Part shown: piece by piece, positions 35,094-43,730 of the stretch | Numbering within the stretch: the first letter of the stretch is position 1 | Layout: every line of letters begins with the position of its first letter | Assembly: GCA_008180335.1 (NCBI GenBank) | Contig: VTEF01000009.1 | Coordinates: 1-64,000, forward strand | Length of the DNA stretch: 64,000 bases | Origin: Priestia megaterium | Lineage (GTDB): Bacteria; Bacillota; Bacilli; Bacillales; Bacillaceae_H | Direction of reading: 5' to 3' | Position numbers and translations under genes: made by a program | Notes under the pieces: generated by a model | Seen by the model: the letters and a program-made list of their open reading frames with translations, nothing else | Told to the model about the DNA's origin: nothing | The model's database searches: none

Positions 35094-36413
35094 ATGAACG
35101 CAGTTTTAATTGCTGTGCTCGTCATGCTAGTTCTCAGTTTGCTACGTGTGAATGTTGTATTTTCATTAGCAATCGGAGCCTTAACCGGTGGGTTAGTAGG
35201 CGGGATCAGCTTTACAGATACAGTTAATATCTATACTGAAGGGTTAGGAAACAGTGCATCAGTTGCACTAAGCTATGCGTTACTCGGAGGATTTGCGATG
35301 GCTGTTTCAAAAACGGGCCTTCCAGAAGCTGTTGTACGATTAGCCCTAAAAATCGTCGGTAGAGAAGGAGATAACAAACGAAAAGCACTATCAAAGGTTC
35401 TTATTTTATTAATTATCCTTATCATTTCATGCTTTTCACAAAATGTGATTCCAGTTCATATTGCATTTATCCCGCTTCTAATTCCGCCATTATTAAAAGT
35501 ATTTAATCAGCTGCAAATTGACCGTCGATTAGTTGCAACAGTTATTACATTTGGATTAATTACACCATATATGTTTTTACCAGCAGGATTTGGGAAGATT
35601 TATCATGATATTGTGTTCACGAATTTAAAAGCAAGCGGTTTAACAATTGATAAAGGCGATATTCCAATAGCGATGGCGTTGCCTGCATTTGGAATGGTTG
35701 TTGGTTTATTATTTGCTATTTTTATTTCTTATCGAAAACCACGTATGTATCAAGATATCGGGATCTCTTCCGATCAAGAAAACAATCAAGCCTATACAAA
35801 ACGAGGTATTATTTTTTCTTTAATTGCGATTGTCGCAGCATTAGCTGTACAAATCTTATTAGATTCTATGATTTTTGGTGCGTTAGCAGGAATTGTGGTT
35901 GTCTACTTTAGCGGTGCTATTAAATGGAGTGAAGCAGATTCAGTGTTAACAGATGGAATGAGAATGATGGCGTTTATTGGTTTTGTCATGTTGTCTGCAT
36001 CTGGTTTTGCAAAAGTTATTCAAGAAACAGGTGATGTAGAAGCACTTGTGAAAGATTCTGCAGCGTTAATTGGCGGTAACCAGATTGTAGGGGCCTTTTT
36101 AATGCTGATTATTGGACTGCTGGTTACAATGGGAATCGGATCTTCATTTTCGACAATCCCAATCATTGCGACCATTTTTGTGCCGCTATGTATAGAGTTA
36201 GGCATGAGCCCATTAGCAACTATCGCTATTATTGGTACAGCAGGTGCATTAGGAGACGCAGGCTCTCCGGCATCAGATAGTACACTTGGTCCAACATCTG
36301 GATTAGCGGTAGATCGTCAGCATAATCATATTTGGGATACATGTATTCCGACTTTCTTACACTATAACATTCCGCTTATTATTTTTGGCTGGCTTGCGGC
36401 TGTCATTTTATAA
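35094..36413 (+). CDS. yuiF: NhaC-superfamily transporter YuiF
   Basis: A 439-residue polytopic membrane protein with about 11 hydrophobic segments, annotated in B. subtilis as a putative amino acid transporter of the Na+/H+ antiporter superfamily. The typical repeated motif appears in the C-terminal half as GDAGSPASDSTLGPTSGL, similar to the HCSPISDTT block of the lysine-riboswitch gene at 5920. No riboswitch or T-box was found upstream, so its substrate remains open. ATG start with GGAGG. Confidence 0.85.
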   Translation: MNAVLIAVLVMLVLSLLRVNVVFSLAIGALTGGLVGGISFTDTVNIYTEGLGNSASVALSYALLGGFAMAVSKTGLPEAVVRLALKIVGREGDNKRKALSKVLILLIILIISCFSQNVIPVHIAFIPLLIPPLLKVFNQLQIDRRLVATVITFGLITPYMFLPAGFGKIYHDIVFTNLKASGLTIDKGDIPIAMALPAFGMVVGLLFAIFISYRKPRMYQDIGISSDQENNQAYTKRGIIFSLIAIVAALAVQILLDSMIFGALAGIVVVYFSGAIKWSEADSVLTDGMRMMAFIGFVMLSASGFAKVIQETGDVEALVKDSAALIGGNQIVGAFLMLIIGLLVTMGIGSSFSTIPIIATIFVPLCIELGMSPLATIAIIGTAGALGDAGSPASDSTLGPTSGLAVDRQHNHIWDTCIPTFLHYNIPLIIFGWLAAVIL

Positions 36414-36420
36414 GAGTAGA

Positions 36421-36477
36421 GAAAGTGAAATTTCAATCAGTAGAACACTTCTTCATCCTTCACTGGTGTTCGTTGAT
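36421..36477 (+). repeat. Palindromic dispersed repeat, copy A
   Basis: Starts GAAAGTGAAATTTCAATCAG just after the yuiF stop and forms a stem GAACAC/GTGTTC with flanking ATCA/TTGAT around a TTCTTCAT-containing loop. The same head sequence and fold recur at 40974 with different stem bases that still pair. Confidence 0.5.
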
Positions 36478-36573
36478 CTATGGATTACACAGACTAGCTT
36501 TTCACTTAGCTACCTTGAAGTCACAGCAGGGTCTATCATAAATAAAAGCATCCGTTAGTTTTGTCAGTTAATT

Positions 36574-36609
36574 ATAAAGAAACCCATGGATATCCAGGGG
36601 TTTCTTTAT
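36574..36609. terminator. Terminator downstream of yuiF
   Basis: ATAAAGAAACCC pairs with GGGGTTTCTTTAT around an 11-base loop. It lies between convergent genes. Confidence 0.8.
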
Positions 36610-36625
36610 GATTGTCCGTTTTACT

Positions 36626-36817
36626 TTATACTTGTGATAAAGTTGTAGCAGTTGCATCGCATTGTTCTAAAGCATGCTCAACAGCTTGTAATGATTGCTC
36701 AATACGTTCGCGATTTGAATCTTTTTCTACGGTTTGCAAAGCTTGCTGTAAGCATGCTTTTGCTTCATTTAACGATGTACAAGAATCTTGGACATAACCT
36801 CTAGCATTCTTTTGCAT
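36626..36817 (-). CDS. Small helical protein of unknown function
   Basis: A 63-residue protein starting at the ATG at 36817 with GGGAGGG nine bases upstream (the frame is open slightly further). It is predicted to be two amphipathic helices: SCTSLNEAKACLQQALQTVE and RERIEQSLQAVEHALEQCD, with three cysteines. I know similar small proteins in Bacillus genomes but no function. It lies between two terminators and is its own unit. Confidence 0.7.
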   Translation of the reverse strand: MQKNARGYVQDSCTSLNEAKACLQQALQTVEKDSNRERIEQSLQAVEHALEQCDATATTLSQV

Positions 36818-36898
36818 AATAAATATCCCTCCCATATGTTCAACTAGTAGGTAGTATGGGTTATTTTGGCGTAATTATAAGCAGAAATTGAAGATAGT

Positions 36899-36937
36899 AA
36901 AAAGGATTAACTCTACTACAGGGAGTTAATCCTTTTA
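36899..36937. terminator. Terminator after the HD-domain gene
   Basis: AAAAGGATTAACTC pairs with GAGTTAATCCTTTT around a short loop; it overlaps the stop region of the minus-strand HD gene. Confidence 0.8.
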
Positions 36938-37471
36938 TCCTAACTGTTTAAATTGCTTTGAGAGTAGAAGCTGGTCTACTTTTTGATCCAGATCTTGAAT
37001 TTTTTTAATGGCTAAATCGTAATCCATTTGGCGATAATGATGTTTGCCGCCAGGTTCTTCATCTGCTTCATCTGCTAAGCGAACAACTTTCTGTAATGGA
37101 CGCTGATAGATGATTCCTTCCGGTAAATATGAATCAGTATGAAATAAGATTGCTAATGCAATTTCTTTTGCTGCTTTTGGCGCTTCGCCTAAACGGATAA
37201 GGAGCTTATGCGCACGTTCAGCTCCTTTTATAGCATGAATATCGTTTTGTTTGTATTTTTCATAATCCCATTCACCATCTGTATACCATTCGTAGTGACC
37301 AATATCATGCAGTAGAGCTGCTTTTGTTGCCAAATCAGGATTGACATTATATCGAACGGATAAACGAAAAGCATGATAAGCCACTGATACTGCATGAGCC
37401 ATTCCAGATCTGGTCAAATATTTTTTTGCGATAGGGTGTGTAAGGATATCTAATAACGTAACTTGTCTCAT
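36935..37471 (-). CDS. HD-domain phosphohydrolase-like protein
   Basis: A 178-residue protein of the HD superfamily. His and Asp ligands lie in AALLHDIGHYEWY, with an upstream His in AYHAFRLSVRYN, and a downstream HAIKGAERAHKLL and VRLADEADEE. It is shorter than stringent-response enzymes and closest in pattern to the stand-alone HD proteins that hydrolyse nucleotides. Substrate unknown. ATG start with AGGAGG upstream. Single gene. Confidence 0.8.
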   Translation of the reverse strand: MRQVTLLDILTHPIAKKYLTRSGMAHAVSVAYHAFRLSVRYNVNPDLATKAALLHDIGHYEWYTDGEWDYEKYKQNDIHAIKGAERAHKLLIRLGEAPKAAKEIALAILFHTDSYLPEGIIYQRPLQKVVRLADEADEEPGGKHHYRQMDYDLAIKKIQDLDQKVDQLLLSKQFKQLG

Positions 37472-37651
37472 CGTGTCATCCCTCCTAAATAGACAATCAA
37501 AAATATATTTCCAACAACAATATCACATTTATATGGCAAATACAATTATCATGTAAGTAATTTTTACATGTAGTATTCATATATCACATCTTATTCTCAT
37601 ATGTGAAACATGTACATGATCTATTAATAAAATAAAAAAATGGACAAACCG

Positions 37652-38017
37652 CTACCATCTAATACTAAGCGTGATATGACAACAATCGAATTGAGTATCA
37701 GGATGAATAAAGACAATTCGGATATAATCTGGTGTAAACGAAACATCTAATTCGGATGTAACGCCTGTAGATTGAATCAATGATTTTACGACAGACGTTT
37801 TCGATTCTTGTGCAGCTGCTTTAATTTTATGCAATAAAGAAGAATTATTGGCAGCCTGTAAAAAAACAGTGACGCTTTGCATAATAGGTGGAAAATTAGC
37901 AATTGATTTTTGAAAAGTTGAAATATCAACTGGTGGCAAAGAGGGTCGGCGATATGTATGATTATTTAGTAGATAGTAGGCAGGTCTATAATAAGGTAAA
38001 CAAGGAATCCATCTCAA
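37652..38017 (-). CDS. Hypothetical protein
   Basis: A protein of 121 residues if it starts at the TTG at 38017, which has GGAG eleven bases upstream; the frame is open to an ATG at 38092 that has no ribosome binding site. It begins MRWIPCLPYYRPAYYLLNNH and continues with a helical region (IMQSVTVFLQAANN) and a beta-rich end (YIRIVFIHPDTQ). No family is recognised. The region around it is AT-rich; a terminator-like signal is not obvious. Confidence 0.5.
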   Translation of the reverse strand: MRWIPCLPYYRPAYYLLNNHTYRRPSLPPVDISTFQKSIANFPPIMQSVTVFLQAANNSSLLHKIKAAAQESKTSVVKSLIQSTGVTSELDVSFTPDYIRIVFIHPDTQFDCCHITLSIRW

Positions 38018-38256
38018 TGTCAGTTTAGCTCCGTTCTCAACTTGTAAAAGGAAGAGGTTGACAGCGCAGCATTTTCCTTTACGGTAGTTCATATTATTTT
38101 ATATGTATATGTAAAGAGTCAAAAATGTTGTAAAGTAGAATAAGGGAGCTGTTATGTATTTTGCAATAAAGTAAAGCAATGTCTCTAAAAGCCCGTTTTG
38201 CATGATTTAATGCTACTGTTGACCATTGAAATAATATAATGAAATGAGGGAGCGTA

Positions 38257-38637
38257 ATGAATAGCGAAAACACTTTACTTGAAGCGTTATGTATTGAAAT
38301 CAAGTATGCCAGTGATCAAAAAGTAGAAGCAACAATGCCTGTTGATAACCGAACGAGGCAGCCATTTGGCTTATTGCATGGAGGAGCGTCAGTTGCTCTA
38401 GCAGAAACAGTTGCAAGTTTAGGTGCATTTAAAAGTATTGATCCACAGCGAGAATTATGTGTGGGGTTAGAAATTAACGCAAACCACGTGCGCGGGAAAA
38501 AAGAAGGGATTGTAAGAGCAATAGGAATACCTCTTCATAAAGGAAAGAAAACAGCAATATGGGAAGTTAAAATCGTAGATGAGCAGGATCAGTTAATTTG
38601 TATTTCTCGTTGTACACTTGCTATTTTGCCGAAGTGA
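38257..38637 (+). CDS. menI: Hotdog-fold thioesterase, MenI/YuxO type
   Basis: A 126-residue hotdog thioesterase, the same length as B. subtilis YuxO, now called MenI, which hydrolyses 1,4-dihydroxy-2-naphthoyl-CoA in menaquinone synthesis. The active-site stretch is QPFGLLHGGASVALAETVAS, with the catalytic Glu in AETVAS, then VGLEINANHVRGKKEG. ATG start with GAGGGAG. It could be another PaaI-like acyl-CoA thioesterase; the sequence pattern favours MenI. Confidence 0.8.
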   Translation: MNSENTLLEALCIEIKYASDQKVEATMPVDNRTRQPFGLLHGGASVALAETVASLGAFKSIDPQRELCVGLEINANHVRGKKEGIVRAIGIPLHKGKKTAIWEVKIVDEQDQLICISRCTLAILPK

Positions 38638-38973
38638 AACAGGCGGACTCTATAAGAAAAGAGCACTCAGTTAAAAGGTTTAGCAAGTAGAGAATGTTTT
38701 AAGGCGCATTGGCTTTGCTTTATTGTAAGAAATGCATCGTGTTTAGAAGAGAAAGGTAAATTCTTATACATAAATTCATAAAAGATATGGCAATTACCCT
38801 AATCATATAGACATGCTTTGGAATATAGTAATAACAAAGGATTCTTTTTATTTGATAAAGAGAATATTCATAATATTATAAAATATAAGTGGAAATAAGC
38901 CTATCCTTTCAATAAACATGATATAATATATAGTAGTTTATTTGTGCGGTTTATTTTAAAAGGGGTGATAAAA
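38638..38973 (+). other. Intergenic region with an extended -10 promoter for kapD
   Basis: No gene or hairpin that I can support in about 330 bases. Near the right end TGATATAAT (38919-38927) is an extended -10 element, about 45 bases before the kapD start. The -35 region is weak. Confidence 0.45.
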
Positions 38974-39588
38974 TTGAACCATAACCATCAGTATGTATTC
39001 ATTGACTTTGAATTTACCATGCCAGAGTACAAAGGGTACCCAAAAGGATTCTTTCCAGAGATTATTGAGGTCGGTTTAGTAGCGGTTACCAATCAAGAAA
39101 TATACGATCGATTTTCCTCTTATGTACAACCAACAAATTTTCCGCGATTAACTGAGCGTTGCAAATCATTTCTTCATATTCAACAAAAGCAAGTAGATGA
39201 AGGAATTACAATGAAACAGTTGATTGAAAGGCTTTCGATATATGAAAATAGTACGGTTATTACATGGGGAAATATGGATATGAAAGTTTTAAGGCAATGT
39301 TGTCAAAAAAATAACTTAAAATTCCCTTTTAAAGGAAAAGAGGTTGATTTATCGATGGAATACAAACGTTTTTTTGGCGACCAAAACCAAACAGGACTAT
39401 GGAAGGCTGTTCAAGAATATGGAAAAGAAGGCACTGGAAAGCATCATTGTGCAATTGATGATGCGTTCACTACTTTTAATATTTTTAAGCTTGTTGAACA
39501 AGACAAACGGTATTTACAAAAGCCAGAGCCTACAACGATTGGAGACCGAATTGACTTTTCAAAAGTGTTGAACAAATTTGCATTATAA
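38974..39588 (+). CDS. kapD: 3'-5' exonuclease family protein KapD
   Basis: A 204-residue DEDDh exonuclease-fold protein matching KapD, reported in B. subtilis as an inhibitor of the KinA pathway to sporulation. The Asp and Glu of motif I lie in FIDFEFTMPEYKG, motif II Asp in GNMDMKVL, and motif III in HHCAIDDAFTTF. All catalytic positions appear intact. Start TTG at 38974 with AGGGGTGA upstream; the frame is open a further ten codons without a signal. Convergent with kapB. Confidence 0.88.
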   Translation: MNHNHQYVFIDFEFTMPEYKGYPKGFFPEIIEVGLVAVTNQEIYDRFSSYVQPTNFPRLTERCKSFLHIQQKQVDEGITMKQLIERLSIYENSTVITWGNMDMKVLRQCCQKNNLKFPFKGKEVDLSMEYKRFFGDQNQTGLWKAVQEYGKEGTGKHHCAIDDAFTTFNIFKLVEQDKRYLQKPEPTTIGDRIDFSKVLNKFAL

Positions 39589-39623
39589 AAGCCAAATCAC
39601 GTATATGTGGATTTGGCTTTTTA
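39587..39623. terminator. Bidirectional terminator between kapD and kapB
   Basis: AAAAGCCAAATCAC pairs with GTGGATTTGGCTTTT (one G-T pair) with T-runs on both sides. Confidence 0.88.
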
Positions 39624-39624
39624 G

Positions 39625-40005
39625 TTAGTTTGGAAAATACTCTTTTTGAAGTTGATGTAGGTGATTTAAGCTAGCTGTTGAGTAATGGGTGTCCGTTTCA
39701 GACAATTCATCCATTAACTTTTGCAGTGCCTGTTTTAATGATGCTTTATAATCAGGTATATCCTCTTTATAAAGATGTACCATTTTCTTTGGTATATTAG
39801 CTTGTTCGTGAAATGCTAATGCTTTTCGTTCATGAAAAAATGGAACGTCTACTTGATTTGGGTTGTGTAAATCACCTTGTTGAGGATGTTTTAAAATAGC
39901 TTTAATACGAACGACGTAATGTTGATCGCGTATTTGCGAGATTTCTCCAATGTATTTACCTGTTTTGTAAATGGCAGTTACTGTTTCGCCAATTTGAAAT
40001 TCCAT
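39625..40005 (-). CDS. kapB: Kinase-associated protein B (KapB)
   Basis: A 126-residue protein of the KapB family, known in B. subtilis as a factor acting with the KinB sensor kinase in sporulation. Starting at the ATG at 40005 with CAGGAGG upstream it begins MEFQIGETVTAIYKTGKYIG, an SH3-like beta domain followed by a helical tail. I see no signal peptide or lipobox, so here it looks cytoplasmic. kinB is not adjacent. The frame is open upstream to 40134 without signals. Confidence 0.85.
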   Translation of the reverse strand: MEFQIGETVTAIYKTGKYIGEISQIRDQHYVVRIKAILKHPQQGDLHNPNQVDVPFFHERKALAFHEQANIPKKMVHLYKEDIPDYKASLKQALQKLMDELSETDTHYSTASLNHLHQLQKEYFPN

Positions 40006-40121
40006 TGTACATGCCTCCTGTCTTGTGTAGTAAGTAAATTTACAAAGAAACATTCTAAAGGGAACGTTTTCTTTATTATAAACCATCGTATTCCCTTGTT
40101 CATATGAAAGGATGAATAAAC

Positions 40122-40334
40122 TTGAAACAATCACTTATTATCGCTTTATTTTTGTATTTTCCAGAAGATAAATCAGAGTATATTCCCGCTTTTATCTGGA
40201 TGGGAATTTTTACAGTAGGTGCTGTACTTGCATGGCGCTTTGTTATTGTTATTTCTAGAAAGGAAGAACAAAAAGCGAAACAGCTTGAAGAAGAAATGAT
40301 AGCTAAAAAAAGGAGCAATTCATCAAAATTTTAG
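40122..40334 (+). CDS. Small membrane protein
   Basis: A 70-residue protein with a TTG start about nine bases after AAAGGATG. One or two hydrophobic segments (SLIIALFLYF and FIWMGIFTVGAVLAWRF) are followed by a strongly charged tail, KEEQKAKQLEEEMIAKKRS. Divergent from kapB. Function unknown. Confidence 0.6.
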   Translation: MKQSLIIALFLYFPEDKSEYIPAFIWMGIFTVGAVLAWRFVIVISRKEEQKAKQLEEEMIAKKRSNSSKF

Positions 40335-40429
40335 CAGTTTTAATGTAAGCGTTTAAAACCATTTGTTGCTGGACAATCTATGGAAAGGTAAACCAATGCT
40401 TGTAGGTGAATCTGTGATTGGAGGGCAAC

Positions 40430-40963
40430 ATGAAGAAGTTACTGTTAGCAAGTTGTATTCCCTTTGTTTTTGTAGCCGGGTGTATGGAGAAGGAAGTAAT
40501 CAATAAAGAAGTAGAAGTATATAATCGAGATGGTGATAGTCTTGGCACAGTGAAGCTTAAAGAACAATCAGATGGTGTGGAGATCACATATAAGTTAGAA
40601 GGGCTTCCGCCAGGAGAACATGGTGTACATATTCATGAAAAAGGGATATGCAAAGCGCCTAGTTTTAAAACAGCAGGTAATCATTTAAATCCTGATCAGA
40701 AAAAACACGGCCTGTTAAATCCCGAAGGTGCCCATGCAGGTGATTTAAAAAATATAATTGCGAAAGATGATGGAACATTTGATGGTAAAGACGTTGTTCC
40801 AGAGGTAACGATGAAAGAGGGGAAAGGTTCACTTATCAAACGGATGGAGGGGTCATCAATCATTATTACAGAAAAAAAAGATGATGGAATGACACAACCG
40901 GCTGGTGACTCCGGCTCTCGAATTGCATGTGGGATCATCTCAAAAGATCAATCAAAGAAATAA
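40430..40963 (+). CDS. Cu/Zn superoxide dismutase-like lipoprotein (YojM type)
   Basis: A 177-residue lipoprotein: signal MKKLLLASCIPFVFVAGC with lipobox VAGC (Cys18), then an SOD_Cu domain. Metal-ligand positions seen: H67 and H69 (HGVHIHE), H85 (GNHLNP), H93 (KKHGLL), H102 and D105 (AHAGD). The last copper His, usually in a VVIH-type strand, is Thr147 here (SSIIITEK). So the zinc site is complete but one Cu ligand is missing; B. subtilis YojM is also known to lack copper ligands. The two cysteines of the fold are present (GIC, IACG). ATG at 40430 with GGAGGG. Confidence 0.88.
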   Translation: MKKLLLASCIPFVFVAGCMEKEVINKEVEVYNRDGDSLGTVKLKEQSDGVEITYKLEGLPPGEHGVHIHEKGICKAPSFKTAGNHLNPDQKKHGLLNPEGAHAGDLKNIIAKDDGTFDGKDVVPEVTMKEGKGSLIKRMEGSSIIITEKKDDGMTQPAGDSGSRIACGIISKDQSKK

Positions 40964-40973
40964 GGAGAGCCAT

Positions 40974-41022
40974 GAAAGTGAAACTTCAATCAGTGGGGTT
41001 CTTCATTACCCACCGGCTGTTA
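40974..41022 (+). repeat. Palindromic dispersed repeat, copy B
   Basis: Begins GAAAGTGAAACTTCAATCAG, 19 of 20 identical to copy A at 36421, then stem GTGGG/CCCAC around a TTCTTCATTA loop. It again starts about ten bases after a stop codon. Confidence 0.5.
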
Positions 41023-41060
41023 GTCTCCTCCTATCGAGCTTACTTCCCTAAGCGTAGTAT

Positions 41061-41099
41061 AAAACCACCCTCATTTGTATGAAATGAGGGTGGTTTTTG
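41061..41099. terminator. Bidirectional terminator before patB
   Basis: AAACCACCCTCATTT pairs perfectly over 15 bp with AAATGAGGGTGGTTT around GTATG, followed by a T-run. Confidence 0.9.
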
Positions 41100-41106
41100 G
41101 CTTTAT

Positions 41107-42285
41107 TCAAATGGTAGAAAATGCCTTTCTTATCCTGTTTAGTCCCTCTTCAAGTTGTTTACGGGGACAACCAATATTTAAGCGAATGAATCTGTTTCCT
41201 TCTTTCTCACCATATTTTGAGCCTCTTTCAACAGCTATTTTTCCTTCGTTTAGGAGAAGGTGATGCAATTCATCCTCTGATTGATTTAAAGAGCGACAGT
41301 CAATCCATAAAAGGTATGTTCCTTCAGGCTCGACAATAGGCAAATGAGGAAGGTAGCGGTTAAAGAAGTCTTTTGTAAAGTCAATATTGGCTTTTAAATA
41401 GACTAATAGCTCTTCTAACCATTCTTCTCCATGTAAATAGGCAGATTCTAATCCGATGATGGCAAATGTACTGAGCGAAAAGAAGCCTTGTTTTTTTTGT
41501 TGTTTTTCATATTGTTCACGAAGATCTTGGTTTGGAATAATAATGGCAGAAGCTTGCAGACCTGGTATGTTAAATGTCTTGCTAGGAGCAATGCATGTAA
41601 TTGTACGATTTGCTGCATCTTCACTTAGCGAACTAATTGGCGTATGAACAAACGGTTTATAAACAAGGTCAGAATGAATTTCATCAGATAGAATAAGAAC
41701 GTGATATTTTTTACATAGCTTTGCAATTTTAGTTAATTCCTCTTGAGTCCATACACGTCCAACTGGATTGTGAGGGCTGCATAAAATCATCATTTTAACC
41801 CCAGTTGCTAACTTCTCTTCTAAATCAGTAAAATCAATCTCATATCGACCATTTTGAAAACGCAATGGGCTTTCGACAAGTTGACGGTCATTCAACTTTA
41901 CCATTTCAAAAAAAGGAGTGTATACTGGAGGTTGGATTAAAATTGCATCTCCTTTTTGAGTGTAAGCTTGAATGGCCATGCTAATAGCAAAGACGATGCC
42001 TGGACTGTAGGAAATCCATTCTTGCTGAATAGCCCATTGATGACGTTTCTTAACCCATGATTGAACTGCATGTGCAGTTGAATTACCTGCGACAGTATAG
42101 CCCAATACCCCGTGTTTAACACGTTGGTCAATTGCTTTAAGCACATTTGGAGGAGCAAGAAAGTCCATGTCAGCTACCCAAAAAGGCAACACATCTGTTG
42201 CTCCGAAAAAAACATCGGTTGTATCCCATTTAATGGAATGAGTATTTTTACGGTCAATTAATTGATCAAAAGAGTGAATTGTCAT
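41107..42285 (-). CDS. patB: PLP-dependent C-S lyase PatB/MalY family (cystathionine beta-lyase)
   Basis: A 392-residue fold type I PLP enzyme of the MalY/PatB group. The N terminus WDTTDVFFGATDVLPFWVADMDF is typical; the PLP lysine is in APSKTFNIPGLQ, and ILCSPHNPVGRVW and LSDEIHSDLVY match the conserved blocks. It should cleave cystathionine or S-alkyl cysteines to homocysteine or thiol, pyruvate and ammonia. ATG start with AGGAGG. It lies beside yugE as patB does in B. subtilis. Confidence 0.92.
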   Translation of the reverse strand: MTIHSFDQLIDRKNTHSIKWDTTDVFFGATDVLPFWVADMDFLAPPNVLKAIDQRVKHGVLGYTVAGNSTAHAVQSWVKKRHQWAIQQEWISYSPGIVFAISMAIQAYTQKGDAILIQPPVYTPFFEMVKLNDRQLVESPLRFQNGRYEIDFTDLEEKLATGVKMMILCSPHNPVGRVWTQEELTKIAKLCKKYHVLILSDEIHSDLVYKPFVHTPISSLSEDAANRTITCIAPSKTFNIPGLQASAIIIPNQDLREQYEKQQKKQGFFSLSTFAIIGLESAYLHGEEWLEELLVYLKANIDFTKDFFNRYLPHLPIVEPEGTYLLWIDCRSLNQSEDELHHLLLNEGKIAVERGSKYGEKEGNRFIRLNIGCPRKQLEEGLNRIRKAFSTI

Positions 42286-42430
42286 AAAATAGAACCTCCT
42301 TATAAAAATGGTGTAACATTAGGAACGTATCGTCTAATAATAAATGAACGTGTTTGCTATTAGTTTGAACGCTAATGACAAAGCTTGTCAATAAAGTACT
42401 GAAGAAAGAGTAAGCAAAGAAGGTGAAACA

Positions 42431-42694
42431 ATGAATCAAGACCAGCAAATCAATGTACAATTAATGAATAATTTACTAACATGGGACCCACTTGGGTATG
42501 GAGCAGATGCTTATGAAACGGAAGTAGTAGATGTGTTGCAAGCCGTTCATGTCTATAACGATATTCAAGTATTAGCGAAGAAAATTCAGGACATTTATGA
42601 ATTTTCTTTTGAAGAAGTTATTCCGCTTGTAGCTTGTAAAGAAAAAGCACAACAATTATTATTTATTAAAAATAATACATCATGTGAACTGTAA
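42431..42694 (+). CDS. yugE: DUF1871 family protein YugE
   Basis: An 87-residue acidic helical protein matching YugE/DUF1871: NNLLTWDPLGYGADAYETE, VDVLQAVHV and EFSFEEVIPL are the family's conserved runs. ATG start with GAAGGTGAAAC upstream. Divergent from patB, convergent with yugF via a shared terminator. Function unknown. Confidence 0.85.
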   Translation: MNQDQQINVQLMNNLLTWDPLGYGADAYETEVVDVLQAVHVYNDIQVLAKKIQDIYEFSFEEVIPLVACKEKAQQLLFIKNNTSCEL

Positions 42695-42722
42695 AAGTCC
42701 TGTCAGCTGACAGGACTTTTTT
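42693..42722. terminator. Bidirectional terminator between yugE and yugF
   Basis: AAAGTCCTGTCAGCTGACAG is the left part of a near-perfect palindrome whose right arm ends in a T-run; it overlaps the yugF stop codon. Confidence 0.85.
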
Positions 42723-43554
42723 AGCTGTATAAAAAATCTAACATGTGAGACTGTACACAGTCAGGCGACTCTTCGGGTAAAAGGTGGCCTGTTTCTTTTA
42801 AAGAAATAAACGTTGCTTTTGGCAAATCTTTATAAAGCCGCTTTCCTAAATGTACAGGTACGACACGGTCTTCCTCTCCCCAAATCAGCAAGCTAGGATG
42901 TTTAATATGTCGCAAATCAGAAGGGGATAAATCACCTTCACGATCTCTGATCATTTTAGCTAAAGACATAAAAATACGATCATCTAGAAATGGCGCAGTA
43001 TACCCTTCAATCATTTCTTGATCAATAAGTTGATGATTAAATACAACATTTTGAAGGTTACCTTCTACTCCTTTTCGCGATAGCCATGTTTTAATCCAAA
43101 GATAAAAGAATGGGACATAAGAAGACATGATTAATCCGTAGTGTGAGCGTCCTAAATAAGCAGAACTGCATAGTAAAACTAATTTTGATACATATTCCGG
43201 CTTCAGTTTTACCACATTTAAGCAGATTTGTCCCCCCATTGAATGACCAGATAAGATCACATGTTTTAACTGCAAGTAGTCAATCAGTTCGATAACAATT
43301 TTAGCTAGATTCTCGTATGAATAACAAAAAGTAAGAGATTTTTCGCTTCGTCCAAATGGAGGTAAATCAACTGTAACAATGGAAAAGTGTTCTTTAAGTA
43401 ATGGGATCAAACGTCTAAAGCTGAAACTAGATGATAAAAAGCCATGTACAAACACAATAGTTGGCTTTTTGGGATCATAATAATGCAGTTCATAGTAGAC
43501 ATTTACATTATTAAATAAACGATAATGAGCTATTTTATCGTATTTCATTTGCAT
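42721..43554 (-). CDS. yugF: Alpha/beta hydrolase YugF
   Basis: A 277-residue alpha/beta hydrolase. Nucleophile elbow SGHSMGG (Ser), acid WGEEDRVVP (Asp) and the C-terminal TGHLLPEE (His) complete the triad; the oxyanion HG motif is FVHGFLSS. Substrate unknown. The starts at ATG 43554 and ATG 43548 are both possible with GGAG upstream; the inner one has better spacing. Gene order patB-yugE-yugF-alaR matches B. subtilis. Confidence 0.88.
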   Translation of the reverse strand: MQMKYDKIAHYRLFNNVNVYYELHYYDPKKPTIVFVHGFLSSSFSFRRLIPLLKEHFSIVTVDLPPFGRSEKSLTFCYSYENLAKIVIELIDYLQLKHVILSGHSMGGQICLNVVKLKPEYVSKLVLLCSSAYLGRSHYGLIMSSYVPFFYLWIKTWLSRKGVEGNLQNVVFNHQLIDQEMIEGYTAPFLDDRIFMSLAKMIRDREGDLSPSDLRHIKHPSLLIWGEEDRVVPVHLGKRLYKDLPKATFISLKETGHLLPEESPDCVQSHMLDFLYS

Positions 43555-43730
43555 TTCACTCCAACTATCTTTTCGTGTAGTTTGCCCACTTTTGTTTCGG
43601 TATTCACAGCTTCTTAAAAAATCATTTCAAAAACTTGAGGTATTAGCTTTGATTACCGCTTTAAGTTATGAATTAATTTGTTATAATAAAAAAAGTGAGA
43701 ATATTTAAGCTCTTTAGGAGGGTATGTAAG

